Below, piece after piece: positions 11,366 through 22,039 of a stretch of DNA of 60,000 bases. The DNA is from Nymphaea colorata (lineage: Eukaryota > Streptophyta > Magnoliopsida > Nymphaeales > Nymphaeaceae). The notes below the pieces were generated by a model. That model did no database searches. It was not told where the DNA came from and worked only from the letters and a program-made list of their open reading frames with translations. The DNA lies in contig NC_045139.1 of NCBI RefSeq assembly GCF_008831285.2, positions 10,320,704 to 10,380,703 on the forward strand, given 5' to 3'. Position numbers and translations under genes: made by a program. How positions within the stretch are numbered: position 1 is the first letter of the stretch; each line of letters starts with the position of its first letter.

Positions 11366-12235
11366 ATTTAACTGCAAAAAGGAAAGCAGCTATCGCCTTT
11401 GGTCGCAGAAGGCAAAGTAAACTGTAATTATTCAATTGTTGGAAAGAAGTCCAGGCACATCGAGCCTGTTCGTTACTGTCTTATAAATTGGCCCTAATCA
11501 TTAGGGCAGATTCATAAAACACTTTATTACCATGATCCATGAATTTAACCTAATCATTGGGGTAGGTTCATACGACAGTAGCAACTTGTTACTATTGTCA
11601 AACATGATGCTTTTAGGAGCCATTTGGGAACAATAACATTACTGTGCCTAGTTTCATTGTCTACTTAAAAAAGTGTTCCATTAACCTACCTGGTTTTATA
11701 GAGCAGATTCATATAGATAGTAAGATTGTGTTGCTGATGCCAACATCCTGTTAGGGAACATGGGAAAAAATGAATGCTAATGTTTTCTCGAATGTTTATT
11801 AAAAAAGGGAATAAGAGAACTAATCGGGTGGTAAATGTCATTTTATTTTAATAAAATAAAAACTTAACTGCAAAAAAAGGGAAGTAGCTATGGTCGCAGA
11901 AGGCCATGTAAACTGTGATTATTAAATCGTTGAAAAGAAGTCCAGACACATCCCTTCTGTTTGGCAACAGTAAACTGTCTTATAAATTTGCCCTAATCTT
12001 TAGGGTTCATAGAACACTTTGTTGCCATGGTCCATGAATTTATCTTAATCCTTGGGGTAAGTTTATAAAACAGTAACAACTTGGTACTGCTGCCAAACTT
12101 GATGCTCTTAGGTGCCATTTGGGAATAGTAACATTACTGTGCCATGCACTTAACCCAGAAATTACTTAGATTCATTGTTTACTTAAAAAAATGTTTCGTT
12201 AATCTACCCAGTTTTATAGAGCAGAATCACCGTTG
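11366..12235. repeat. Two ~360-bp direct repeats
   Basis: 11366-11725 and 11866-12235 align over their length. Both contain ttaactgcaaaaa, gtcgcagaaggc, gaaaagaagtccag/gaaagaagtccagg, ctgtcttataaatt, gccctaatc, catgaattta, gccatttgggaa, aacattactgtgcc and ggttttatagagcag. The spacer is about 140 bp and the period about 495 bp. Neither copy is coding. This may be a duplicated MITE-type or promoter fragment. Confidence 0.82.
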
Positions 12236-12385
12236 AAGACTATATAAAGTCTGAACATATATATAATATATGTGCGTGTTTGTGAATTAGTGGTGTCTAG
12301 AGCCTTCAGTGATATGTGAAGTAGCCCTAGAACACAAGAAAGAGAAAACAAAAATTGCCACTAAAGCATATTCCTTGTTTATGTA

Positions 12386-12545
12386 TAATCCTAATACATC
12401 CAAAAGAAAAGAAAGCTGAACAAACAAAAACAAAAACAGTAAAATATACAAGTAAAAGCCTTCTTGCAATCCTAACATATCTAAAAGCAAAGAAAGCACA
12501 AAAACAACAAAAACAGTGAAAGAAAAAATTAAAGCCTTCTTGTGC
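12386..12545. repeat. Two-copy ~82-bp tandem repeat, A-rich
   Basis: aatcctaatacatccaaaag...aaagccttcttgc (from 12386) is repeated as aatcctaacatatctaaaag...aaagccttcttgt (from 12469). The reverse strand is open for 86 codons through this tract and looks membrane-like, but only because of the T-rich composition. Confidence 0.75.
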
Positions 12546-12639
12546 ACACGTTTCCCCTTCTCCGCCAGACCCCCCTCACAGCGACTTAGAGAGGGAGTAC
12601 GGAAGACTTTTTCATGTCTTTTTTTTATTATTTTTCTGC

Positions 12640-12999
12640 AATTCTGAGGGCAGATTTGATGAGTAGTAGTCCAATCTTTGAAAGCAATCTCTGCTATCTA
12701 ACAGTGTCCTCAGAGCTTGCATGCATCAACGAAAACCAGTTTGATTTTAGCAGAAATTGCCTTCAACACAACCCTGCTCGAACTTGCATAGTTCTCTCCA
12801 TTAAGCAATTGTGAAACCAGCCTGCTCCAAGGCTATCTGCATGATGCAGATAAAATAGATTTGCCATCTCAGTATTGCTCAAATCGTATGAGGAATGAGG
12901 CAGTGAATTGGAGTTTGAAGAGTTTGGAGGTGGCATTGCACCGTCCAAATAAGGAGCATTGGTTGGTTCGATGGATGCCATTTTGTTTTCGGGTACCAA
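12640..12999 (-). pseudogene. copia gag N-terminal fragment
   Basis: On the minus strand from ATG near 12980, the frame reads MASIEPTNAPYLDG, a Pro/Asn/Ser-rich linker, then MANLFYLHHADSLGAG. After a one-step frame change it continues LVSQLLNGENYASSSRVVLK and AISAKIKLVFVDACKL to a stop. NPFYLHHSDSPG and LNGENY-W-S-R words are hallmarks of the Copia-like N-terminal gag domain (PF14244 type). Here the Trp after NYAS is Ser. No protease, integrase or LTR of this element was found nearby, so it is an isolated remnant of a lineage different from the other copia elements in the window. Confidence 0.8.
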
Positions 13000-13855
13000 C
13001 CGTTAGAGAAGAAAGCACAACAAAGGAAGAGCATAGAAAAGTACTGAAAAAGGAATTGGAATAGAGTTAAATGAAGAGCAATGCAACGGTAGTGAGATGC
13101 CAAAAAACACAAAGAGGGAGAGAATTCATGAATTTTGTTGTTCCGCACACCTCTTTAGAATTACATTGCCAAATACATCCCCATCTGTTATCAGATTAAT
13201 GACTAACACACCACCTAAATAATCAATGGCTTATAAAAATTTGAAGAAACTAATGTAGCAGAGCGAAATATTTTAATGATTTTTTAGACTCCTTTAGTGC
13301 ATCGAGACTTTGTCCTGTAGACTTCCAACAAACAAAACCACAAATAACTGACTTACAACACTACCTACATTTGAATCACTTAAGAAAGTGAATACATCAA
13401 CACAAAGGAAGGTAGGTGTTTGCTTTCAATCTCTTTTCTTGAGTACATGTTTGGTTCATATGACATAAATTGATAATTGAAGTATTACAACATACTTCTA
13501 ATACATGTATAATTTTTGCTTTGGATCGAAAGCCATTCAATCTGACTCCTAGTTTAGCTTCTCTATCTTTTACTAGCTTTAAATTGCCATCACTTTCTTT
13601 AATTTAACTTTGCTTGTTCCAGTAGATTTAGTGGGTGGTTGCACTCAACTAACAACTGTTTTATTTTTCAAGGTATTTAGTTGTTAGGATTTCAGCTTTT
13701 ATGAGTTTTTCTCAATGTTGTCAGGATCAGCTTGAATTGGCTACGGTCAATGGCAAACCGATTCAATGACCATTTAAGACTGCTATTTGTCAGCTTTTAA
13801 CTATTTTTTAATATTTTTAGGCTTTTCTTTATCACTTCAATTGTTGATTCAACTT
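13000..13855. other. Intergenic, nothing recognised
   Basis: AT-rich single-copy-looking DNA with only short frames. The first 150 bp could be the leader of the minus-strand gag fragment that follows at lower coordinates, but no primer-binding site is clear. Confidence 0.4.
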
Positions 13856-13859
13856 TAGC

Positions 13860-14420
13860 TTCCAAATCCCAGTTATATATCCAAAACAGAATCATAGATC
13901 GGGATCTAGATTGAAATCCAAATTTATATCCAATATACCACTATACGTAGAACTGGCACAAAATCCCAGCTTTATATCCTAGGCAAACCTTCAGATCCAA
14001 AAAGATCTAAAACCGGCTTCCATATCCAAACCTAGATCCCAAACATTATTTCAGATCTAAACCTAGATCTTATTCCCAATTCTGGACCCAGTTGTCCCAA
14101 GTCCCATCCCTAGAACAATTTAGATCAGATTCAGATTCAAGGTCCAACATCTAGATCCATATCCTTGTTGTAGATCCAAATCCTCAGCTTGGACCCAAAA
14201 CTAGACACAATTTCACGTTTTATCACAGTTCATATCCAAATCCAAGATCTAGATCCAAATTCTAAATCAATTTTGAGCTTTTGTTCCAAATCTAAATATA
14301 AGTCTTTGGTCCATTTCTAGTCTAAGTTCATATTTGAGATCGATACCCATTTTTTGTGTTCATTTCTGGCTTCAAAAATGCCCACATTGACTTGCCCTGG
14401 TATTTGTATCTATTTTGGAT
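13860..14420. repeat. Degenerate low-complexity tract of atccaaa/agatc words
   Basis: The words atccaaa, agatcc, tagatc and tatatcc recur several times in every 100 bases with no fixed period, as in agatccaaaaagatctaaaacc and ccatatccaaacctagatcc. It looks like an old, slipped short-unit satellite. It is non-coding. Confidence 0.65.
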
Positions 14421-14589
14421 CCAAATCTAAGTAACAAACCTTCCCATGCCCTAGGATCTATGCATTACTGTCATTTTCTAAAATATTCTTAATTTTTCCA
14501 AAATACCCTCAAATGAACCGAAATGTTTTTTTCTTGAAATTTCCTTCATATTTTTCAAAATACCCACATTTTTGTCAAAAATAGCCAAA

Positions 14590-15045
14590 ATGTCTTTTTG
14601 TCCCTCTACAGGGCCCATAGCTTATGTGTCAGGTTGACCTGGCCCAATCATGTTGGACCTGGTGCAGCCAGGTCCTGCTTGGCTTGCTAAAACCACACTT
14701 AGTGAATCCAGGCCCAGCTTGGGCATGCACTGGCTAGTAAGGTACTACCAGGCCTATCTACCATGTCAGGCTGTACCTGGCGGGTCCTACTGGCGAAGTA
14801 TGGCCTCTGCCGCTGGCAGGCCTGTGGCCTGGCCAGGTTAGGCCATGATTGGCCACACCAATGGGACAACTGCCTAGCCAGATATGGCCCCGGCCGCTAA
14901 TAGGCTGTGGTCTGGTCAGGCTAGGCATGGCCAACTAGAATTGGCCAAAATAGGGCTATAGCTGGCCAGTATGGCCTTTTTTGGCTCTGCTGCTTGGCCA
15001 AGCTGAGGTGGGGCAGGCCTTGGAGGGGCACGCAGCTCCTGGCAA
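14590..15045. repeat. GC-rich degenerate repeat of cctggcc/ggccagg words
   Basis: This tract is strikingly richer in G+C than its surroundings and dense in ggcc, ccagg and cctgg. Within it, tatggcctctgccgct...tggcctggccaggttaggcc (14798-14844) recurs as tatggccccggccgct...tggtctggtcaggctaggc (14883-14926), a period of about 85 bp. A 63-codon open frame crosses it but has no family resemblance. Confidence 0.6.
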
Positions 15046-15719
15046 GTCAAACCTTAGTCAACTAATTTTTTTGGGCAAATTTAGCATTATTAATGTAATT
15101 ATGCTATTTTTAAGACAATAATGACTAGATAATAGGTTAATTACATTTTAAAAAATATTATAATTCCCTTGGACCTTCTTCCTCTAATCCATGGTTTCCC
15201 TTCCTTTAACAGATATCCTTCAATCTCTTAAGCGCTTTCTCTCCAACTCAAACCTTCTTCCTGATCTCCTCCTTAAATCTCTTTCTCTCTTACACTTCCT
15301 CCTCTTCGACTTCCACCATCAAGGAGCTGCTCAAAGGGGAAATTGTGGAAGGCCCTAAGAGACTTTCTCCAACACATTGGGGTGTTCGTTTGAAGGCCTC
15401 GTTACCTGGTGGAAGTGAAGAAGTCTTCTCTTCTCCAACTAGGCTATAATAAGGGATGTAGTCTCTCTTTCATTTCATTCTTCATTAGTTTTCTTCCCAT
15501 GGCCAACCAAGGAGGGTCTTGAAATCTCCTCTCTAAGTTAAAAGCCACCCTAAAATGCACCCAAAGATGACCAAGGTGAGCTAAATCCTCGTTTCTTTTT
15601 ATAAATCTGGTTAGGCATGATATGTGTTTCTTTCTTTCTGCTTGTCTTAGAATGCATGTTTTCTTTATATCACTACGGAATAGATGGTGTGTACCTTGGA
15701 TGGCTGATTTTTCAATTTG
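15046..15719. other. Intergenic, LTR-like pyrimidine-rich DNA
   Basis: Contains a T/C-rich strand with cttcccatggccaac (15492) similar to the catggcc unit of the array at 1278-2525, followed by a match to the 2605-3075 repeat. This suggests the same old retrotransposon family. No gene was seen. Confidence 0.4.
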
Positions 15720-16280
15720 TAAATAAATGAATGAAGGGTGAGAGCTTGGGAATGGAGATTTTCTTTATTTTATATTGATTTTTGCGGTTGGGGTTTATTT
15801 AAACCGAGGAAAATCCTACAAATGTGTACATGCTATTATGCATTTTGATGTCACCTTTATAATTAGTTTTAACTACATCTTAGATGCTTTTTAGTCCTCA
15901 CTCTTGAAAAACCGCCTATTGACCATCTTATTAGTAGTTCCAAAAAAGTGATTTTCCTTGAGAAGAGGTTCTTTAATGGGATTGATGCACGAGAGGGGAT
16001 TTCTTCATAAAGTTTATTTATAATGGATGATTTCTTCAAAGTTTAAGTTCCCACCCATACCCAATGGTGAGAGGGACATATTTTTATTGCAAAGAGTGAC
16101 TTTAAGTGAGACATTTTCAATTTATGTCTTTACATACTTTGACTACTTTTGTCTATTTCAAAAGTATTTCAAAATAAGCCCCTAAAGAGGCTTTGGAAAC
16201 TTAGCCTAGGCACTTCAATGAACCCCAGTTCCTCCCCATCCTACATAAAAATAACGAAGTCAAAAATTTTCTCAACTATT
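15720..16280. repeat. Dispersed non-coding repeat, copy 2 (partner at 2605-3075)
   Basis: Ordered word matches to 2605-3075, with insertions of about 100 bp relative to that copy. No coding content. Confidence 0.7.
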
Positions 16281-16984
16281 TCTTGAAGCATAATTTGTAT
16301 GGAAAAGTTGGGTACCTTGTTACTAAAGCAAATATTCAAATTAGTATCTCTTTCTCTCTCTTAAATCTCTCTCTCTTCCTCTCATTCCCATCCAACTCTC
16401 TCTCCCTCTCTCGCTCTCCTCTCTCTCTTGGTCTCTCTCGATGGCCAGACAGTTGCTGTCACCCACAGAGTAGGAACCGAAGACATTCCTTTCGTTGGAT
16501 GCATTTAGAGAAGGATATACCGTTCAATCTGGCTTTCATCTTTGATCGATTCACGGTGACATTTCTGTTTCCCCAGCGTCATCCAACTCAAAGGCTGCAT
16601 CCTTCTCCAGTGGTGTCCCATTTCTCTGACATCAATTTGCTTCGATGACGACCTTCTCCTCCTCCGACCAGCTTCTCTGGTGTGGTTGTTCCAGCAGTTT
16701 TGCCTTTGGTGATCAACCTTGAGCCTCTTTCAAGTACCTTCCTTCGATCAACGAAGTGCTGGAGACATCTCTCTCTTCCTCAACACTGGTTCACGGTTGA
16801 CAGCACCACCAAAGTTGATCGTTCTACCATTGGCAGTCGTAGCATCTCTTTCCCTCTGGGTTTAGGGACTGGTTAGAAGGGTTTAGCCTGTTCCCCTTCA
16901 CCTTGAAGTTGTGCATCAACTATTTGATGAAATGCCTATAGATTGTGATCTCCTTTGGAGCGTTTTCTTAGCTGACCGGTTCTT
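16281..16984. other. Transition to LINE; no clear gene
   Basis: A CT-rich segment (16345-16440) is followed by mixed sequence with a chance 121-codon frame. It may include the 5' untranslated part of the LINE downstream. I cannot place the boundary. Confidence 0.35.
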
Positions 16985-18277
16985 GTTTGGTGCCTTGCTC
17001 TCACGTTGCGTTAAGTTGTGTCTCACCAGCCTGCGGGGTCGTGCTCAGCTTAAGCTTTGAGCGGGTCCAGACGCAGCTGCCCTTGGCAGTGGGTGGACAC
17101 ACACGTGTGCTTGGCTTTGTTGCTTTTGACTGGCCTCTTTGTTCTTGCACGGGGTTGGTGTTATGGCCACCCTGCCTCCTCCTCTGCCTTTGCAACCACC
17201 GCAGGGGTTTGGGTTGGTGGTCTCAGTCTTTGTGGTATCAGGCCGAGTAACCCCCTCTCCCTTAATCGTTCGCTTTGTCGTGTTGCAGTCATTTTTCTTT
17301 GCTCACCTGAAGGGGTCCATCAGGCTTTGGTGTTGTCATTCAATTGGCAGTTTACCATCTTCAGTTGTGTTTTCGCCGGCTCGCTTCAGCTGCAAGACGC
17401 TCGCGGCCTCCTCCAGGCATTCCTCCCGCTCGCGCACTGTATGTTTCTCCTTTTGCAAATGGGTGACTGTTCCTTGTTGTCGAGGCTCCCCAAGGTGGTC
17501 TCCGTTGGTAGGCCGCCCCCCTCACCTTGGTGTGTCCCCTCTTCCAAATAGTGCTTCAAAGCTTCATCAGCTTCTTCGGCCTGTTGCTTCTATCTGAGTC
17601 AGATTCTTGATGGGGCCAATGGTGGTGTCAGAGGTGTTCTATCTTGAACGGCCATCGGGCGTCCACATGTGCTCGCTGCCGTTTTCCTGATTGTCAGAAT
17701 GATCAGCGACTTTTCGGTCTGTGGCATGGGTTTGCGGTGGTCGCTTCATCCTTTTGGGTCCAGGTTCCTCTGCCAGCTGCTCCTTAATCGCCTACTTCGA
17801 ATGCCAACGCTATTTTCTTTGGCTCTATCAAACTTTCTTGGCCTGGGCCTACTTTCCTTGGCGCGCGGGGTCCGCCTTTCTCGGTGGAGGTCCCGAGGGT
17901 CTTCAGCCTAGGTGGACTGCCACACCAGTTCTCTTCACTTGCTGAGCTCCTGCCTTCACAGCACCCGCCCTTGCTTCCTTCATCGCCGAAGCCGGCCTTG
18001 CCTACTTGGTGGCGCCCTACCTACGCTCTGTCGTGCTCCCCCGAGTACCTTTCTTGCCCCTTCCTTTTTCTTCTTTGCAACCCGGTGCTATTTGCTGCTC
18101 CGTTTGATCTTGGCGACATCCGGTCCTTTGCACCGTCTTAGTCGGCTGCCCGCTTGTCTGCTAGGGGTCACCCACTTGAGGTTGTTGTTGTTGCTCACTC
18201 TTCTTCGGTTGCGCCCTCCGTTGCTTTGACCTCTGTCGATTCGTCACCCCCAGCCAGCCCATCTCCCTCTGTCTCTT
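16985..18277 (+). pseudogene. Degraded 5' part of LINE ORF1 (tentative)
   Basis: The block has the base bias of the LINE but no long frame. Around 17420-17530, overlapping frames contain Cys/His words (VCFSFCK, VPCCRGSP, GRPPHLG) reminiscent of the double CCHC zinc knuckle found in plant LINE ORF1 proteins, broken by frameshifts. This assignment rests mainly on position and composition. Confidence 0.4.
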
Positions 18278-18889
18278 GTGCCAGACACTTTACCCTTGTT
18301 ACCGGCCCCCTTTTGCCTCATCTACCTTTCAGGACCACCTCCTTTGCTCATCTGCTCTCGTTGTCTTCTGTCTCCATTTGCAATAGCATTGCCACCGGCT
18401 TGCCTTCCCTGCGTTCAGTCGCGGCTGTGCTCGCAACCCCACCTGCTTGCCCCTCCCCTAGCCCTACCCTCCCCCACATCCCTTGTGTTGACACTTTTTT
18501 CCCCACCCTACAATCTGCTTTTGCGCCCACTACCGCCTCCCCTCCCCCCTTCCTCCCCTCTCTCTCCAGCTCGGTTGCCTGGTCCCCCCACCGGACCTTC
18601 TGTTTGTCCCCTCCTGCCCATTGTGTTGCCACCTGTTCCCCCTTTGTTAGATGTTGAGCAAGGCATCTCCCTTCTGGATGTGCTTGCCTCTCTAAAGGTC
18701 TTGCTTCCACAGGAGGAACTTGATTTCCTACGTTCTTCTTTTGTTGCCACTGTTGCGCCAGCCTCCCACTCCAGCCTTGCCAGGTTGCAGAAGGAATTGA
18801 GTAGGATTGGGGCTTTCGCGACCTCCATCCTCCCTCCCGATGCTGCTAGGACGGCTAGACGTACATCACTTCACTTGGTTTCCCCATGA
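18278..18889 (+). pseudogene. C-terminal part of LINE ORF1
   Basis: The frame (204 codons) is Pro/Leu-rich and then turns into a plausible charged helical C-terminus: LLDVLASLKVLLPQEELDFL and LARLQKELSRIGAFATSILP. Its TGA (18887-18889) overlaps the ATG (18886-18888) of the endonuclease ORF as ATGA, an arrangement compatible with stop-restart translation of ORF2. ORF1 in plant LINEs is an RNA-binding chaperone. The upstream half is too decayed to define a start; the ATG at 18278 is only the first in the open stretch. Confidence 0.6.
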
Positions 18890-20578
18890 GGGTTGCGTGT
18901 TGGAATGTGCGGGGTATGAGTGCCCGTTATCGATGTAGATATCTTTCTTCTTGGGTCCGTCAACATGGACCTTCATTGCTTATCGTGGTTGAGACCAAGC
19001 TACCAGTGATCTCTCATGCTTGTGTTCGTATCTTGTTATGTCAACCGTCCTTTGGGTTCCTTCCGGCTAATGGTGCTGCAGGCGGCAGCTTGCTGGTCTG
19101 GTCTCTGCCTCTTACAGGGGTGGTTGTGCATGTCGGTAAGTACTCTATCACAACTATTTTCAAGGAACTTTGGCCCAATGGCCCGGTCTTAGTTACTGTA
19201 GTCTATCGCCCTTGCGTTGGGGCCTTGCGTGACTAGCTGTGGGCTGAGTTGCATCATGCTCGTCAGTTTGCTTCTTTGCCATGGCTTTTGGCTGAGGATT
19301 TCAATTGTTTGCTTAGTCCTACTGAGTCATCATCCTCTATCACTTTTGGTCCGTCTATGTCTGCTTTTCGGTCATTCGTTGAAGAGTTCGACCTTTTTGA
19401 CATGCCTCTGAATAATGGTAAGTTTACTTGGTCCAACAATCAGAATTCTCCTATTCTCCGTAGGTTGGATCGTGTCTTCCTCTTGCATGAGTTGTTCTCT
19501 ATTTTCCTTCATCCCCCTTGCTTCTAGGATCGAGACACTTGTCTGACCATGCTCCGCTGCTCCTTTCCCTTATTCGGAGTAGGGCAGGTACTGGGCATGT
19601 TAGGTTCCGTTTTGAGCTTTGGTGGCTTTGAGATGAGTCCTTAGTGGCTGTCGTCCCTAAATGGTGAGCTCGCACCATCAATGGTAGGTGGGCTGCTTTT
19701 AGGCTCTCACAGAAGTTGCATTCCATTAGGAGGGAGGTTTTTACATCGAAACACATTTTTTGGAGTGGCAAGTTTTCTGAGGTGACCGTTTGGGATGAGG
19801 AGATCTTGTCCCTCCAGTCTTCTGACAATATTTCTACGGATCAGTCCTCGCGTCTCCTTTGTCTCCAGTGTCTTACTCAGGAGGGGTGGATTAGGGAGTC
19901 CATCCACTGGCAGCAACGTTCTCGACTGGGTTGGCTTTCGTATGGAGAGCAAAATTCTAGATTCTTCCACTTGACCGCCTCTCAAAGGCGCCGTCGAACG
20001 TTGCTCTAGTCCATGATTATTGGGGGCAGGGGTTTTCTTGGTGATAACATTCTCCTGGCCTTGACCGCTCATTTTCGAGATTTCTACTCTAAGCCTCTTC
20101 ACTTTCGTGCCCCGCTGCTAGACTTTCACCTCTCCTCCCTCTCTGTCTCGTGTGCGATCTCTCTTGAATGGCCCTTCCTGTACGAAAAATCAAGAATGTT
20201 GTCTGGACCCTCGGCTCTGGTAAAGTGCCCGACATTGATGGTTTTTCTATTGATTTTGTTTGCACTTTTTGGGAGACGTGTAGCACTGATGTGTTCGTTT
20301 TTTGTGATGAATTTGCCTCCAACTCCATCTTTCTTAAGGAATTTAATCAAGTCACCTGCGTCTTAGTACCTAAGCGCCCTAACCCTACTGACATCAGCCA
20401 CTTTTGCCCCATCTTTATCTTATGCATACCTTACAAGATTATTGCTAAGTTGATTTCCTTGCAGCTTATGCCTGTTATATCTTCTATCGTTAACCCATTG
20501 CAGGTTGCGTTAATCAAGGGTCGGTGTTTGCAGGACGCTGTTGTCCTGACCAATGAGGTTGTTTTATCTTACGGTTGA
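18886..20578 (+). pseudogene. LINE ORF2: APE endonuclease plus partial reverse transcriptase
   Basis: Residues 1-116 read MRVACWNVRGMSARY, with the catalytic-site Asn at 7 and Glu at 36 (VVETKLP), then VVYRPC. After a TAG at 19234 the same frame gives EDFNCLL (canonical GDFN), FTWSNNQ and LRRLDRVF. After a further frame change, HLSDHAPLLLS near 19536-19566 supplies the SDH motif. The connector WQQRSRLGWLSYGEQNSRFF lies near 19907-19968. Reverse transcriptase then starts at about 20168 (SGKVPDIDGFSIDF, VLVPKRPNPTDISHF, ALIKGRCLQDAVVLTNEVV) and ends at 20578, before the FADD catalytic box. It cannot encode an active enzyme. Confidence 0.88.
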
Positions 20579-21765
20579 CGAAATTCATTTGTGCATCCAC
20601 CTACCAAAATTTGAGGTGGTCTGATTGAAGTCAATTAGGGCGGAGGATGACAATGGATCAATCTTAATAGGGAATTTTAGCCATAAACCTGAATGCTGGC
20701 CACATATTTATGATTTTCGATTATGAGTTGGTGCTGGATAATCTAGGTGTTAACAAGTTTCACCTACTAGATTCTGATCTGTGTAAAGGATACGATGGAA
20801 TTCCTTAAGGCAAAAATCCAAAGTTACATTTTGTATGAATTTAAAACGAATGTAGATGTTTGTTGAATTCACATAAATTTTTTATTTCAACTTCTCTCAC
20901 ATTCAGTTGACTATTGGAATTTATTTCATCACCAGCTTCGCATCAATATCAATTTGTATCATGCTGACTTTTAGGGGGGGTTTGATAGTCTAGAATTTGA
21001 GAACAATAAATCCCCTCCGCCCCCAATATCATAAATCAGAATTTTGCAATGCAAAAAAGTAAGATTAGGGTTTTATCAATTTCATGAATCATCAATTTTA
21101 CCATAGATATTTTACCACACCAACAAAAGCATACCACATTAGTAATTAGTAAATAGACTGCATTATTTTTATCATTGATATCTATATATTTAGCCTCCTT
21201 ACTTTTGTCGGTCAAAGTTCAGAAGAATACTTGCAGGTAACCGTAATTTGATCAATTCAAAGAATTCTAGCAATCATTTATAGTTGGAGATTTTTTTCCA
21301 TCAGTCAATTCAATGGCGGAGCTTGCCTTTAGCCCTGACGCAGCCGAAATATTAAGAAAAAATATCAAAGTGTTTTTTTAATATTTGTTTTCTATTCCAA
21401 TTTGTATGCACTATTTCAATACTTGCTGATTTAAGGAGAAAATATTTGAGTCGGCTATCGCCCACCTGGCAAAGCTCAGCTACGTTTCAAGATTTATTCA
21501 GTAAATGCAATTTCTTATAACTGACTTGAAACTGATCAACAATTGGCGATCTTCGGTAAAGGCAATAGATGATTGATGGTTCACTTTAATCGTCGTGAGA
21601 AGCCAACTTTTGATGAAAGGCATGAAATTGCAGTGGGAAAAACGCTGAACTAAATACAGAAGACAAAATGTCAAATTTTGATTGCATATTGAAAGGACAA
21701 TGAGATTGACAAAACTTTTAATAATGTTCAACATGTCTTGACAAAACTTGACAAAATTTGGCTTG
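20576..21765. repeat. Glycosyltransferase 3'-flank duplicate, copy A (gene absent)
   Basis: 20576-20870 matches 38300-38620 (ggtctgattgaagtcaattaggg, cataatcctgaaagctggcc-like, gattatgagttggtgctg, caagtttcacctactagatt, tctgatctgtgtaaa). 21585-21700 matches 39665-39745 (caacttttgatgaaaggcatgaa, aactaaatacag), which lies just 3' of the intact glycosyltransferase. No glycosyltransferase coding sequence remains here. Between the two matches is AT-rich DNA, including a transposon-like aggggggggtttgatag at 20972. Confidence 0.75.
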
Positions 21766-22039
21766 GTTTAACCATAATGAACTAGACATATGATCTAGGA
21801 CAGAAGGATAGATGGGTGGACTTCACCCCACCATTTTACATATTCAGGACCCATTCCTGGACCAAGGACAAGATACAAGTTAGCAAATGATTCCCAACAT
21901 TGTTGGGCGTAGGTGTATATTCCAGACCACTCTTCGGTATCTAGTTCACACTCTATGATGGCTCCTTTTGACTCAATTGGATATGCTTTCTATTGACGCA
22001 TTGAGAATTGTTTGAGGCAATGCTCTGGATGATATTCAA
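21766..22039. other. Intergenic, nothing recognised
   Basis: Short spacer before the minus-strand plant-mobile-domain pseudogene. It may contain its decayed C-terminus. Confidence 0.3.

Larger units (their letters stand above)
16985..20578 (+). mobile_element. Decayed LINE (non-LTR retrotransposon), 3'-truncated
   Basis: A GC-richer, T/C-biased block carries in order an ORF1 remnant, an APE-type endonuclease and the first part of a reverse transcriptase. It stops abruptly near 20578, where DNA homologous to the glycosyltransferase 3' flank begins. The catalytic half of the reverse transcriptase and the 3' UTR with poly(A) tail are missing. Normal LINE truncation removes the 5' end, so the 3' loss points to a later deletion or rearrangement. 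Many of the stops are consistent with C-to-T or G-to-A changes. Confidence 0.85.

Noticed and set aside
12287-12547. 86-codon membrane-protein-like frame, minus strand
   Set aside because: Lies in an A-rich two-copy tandem repeat; the hydrophobic residues follow from the T-rich complement.
18348-18828. Gly/Arg/Glu-rich minus-strand frames over the LINE
   Set aside because: Antisense shadows of the proline-rich LINE ORF1.
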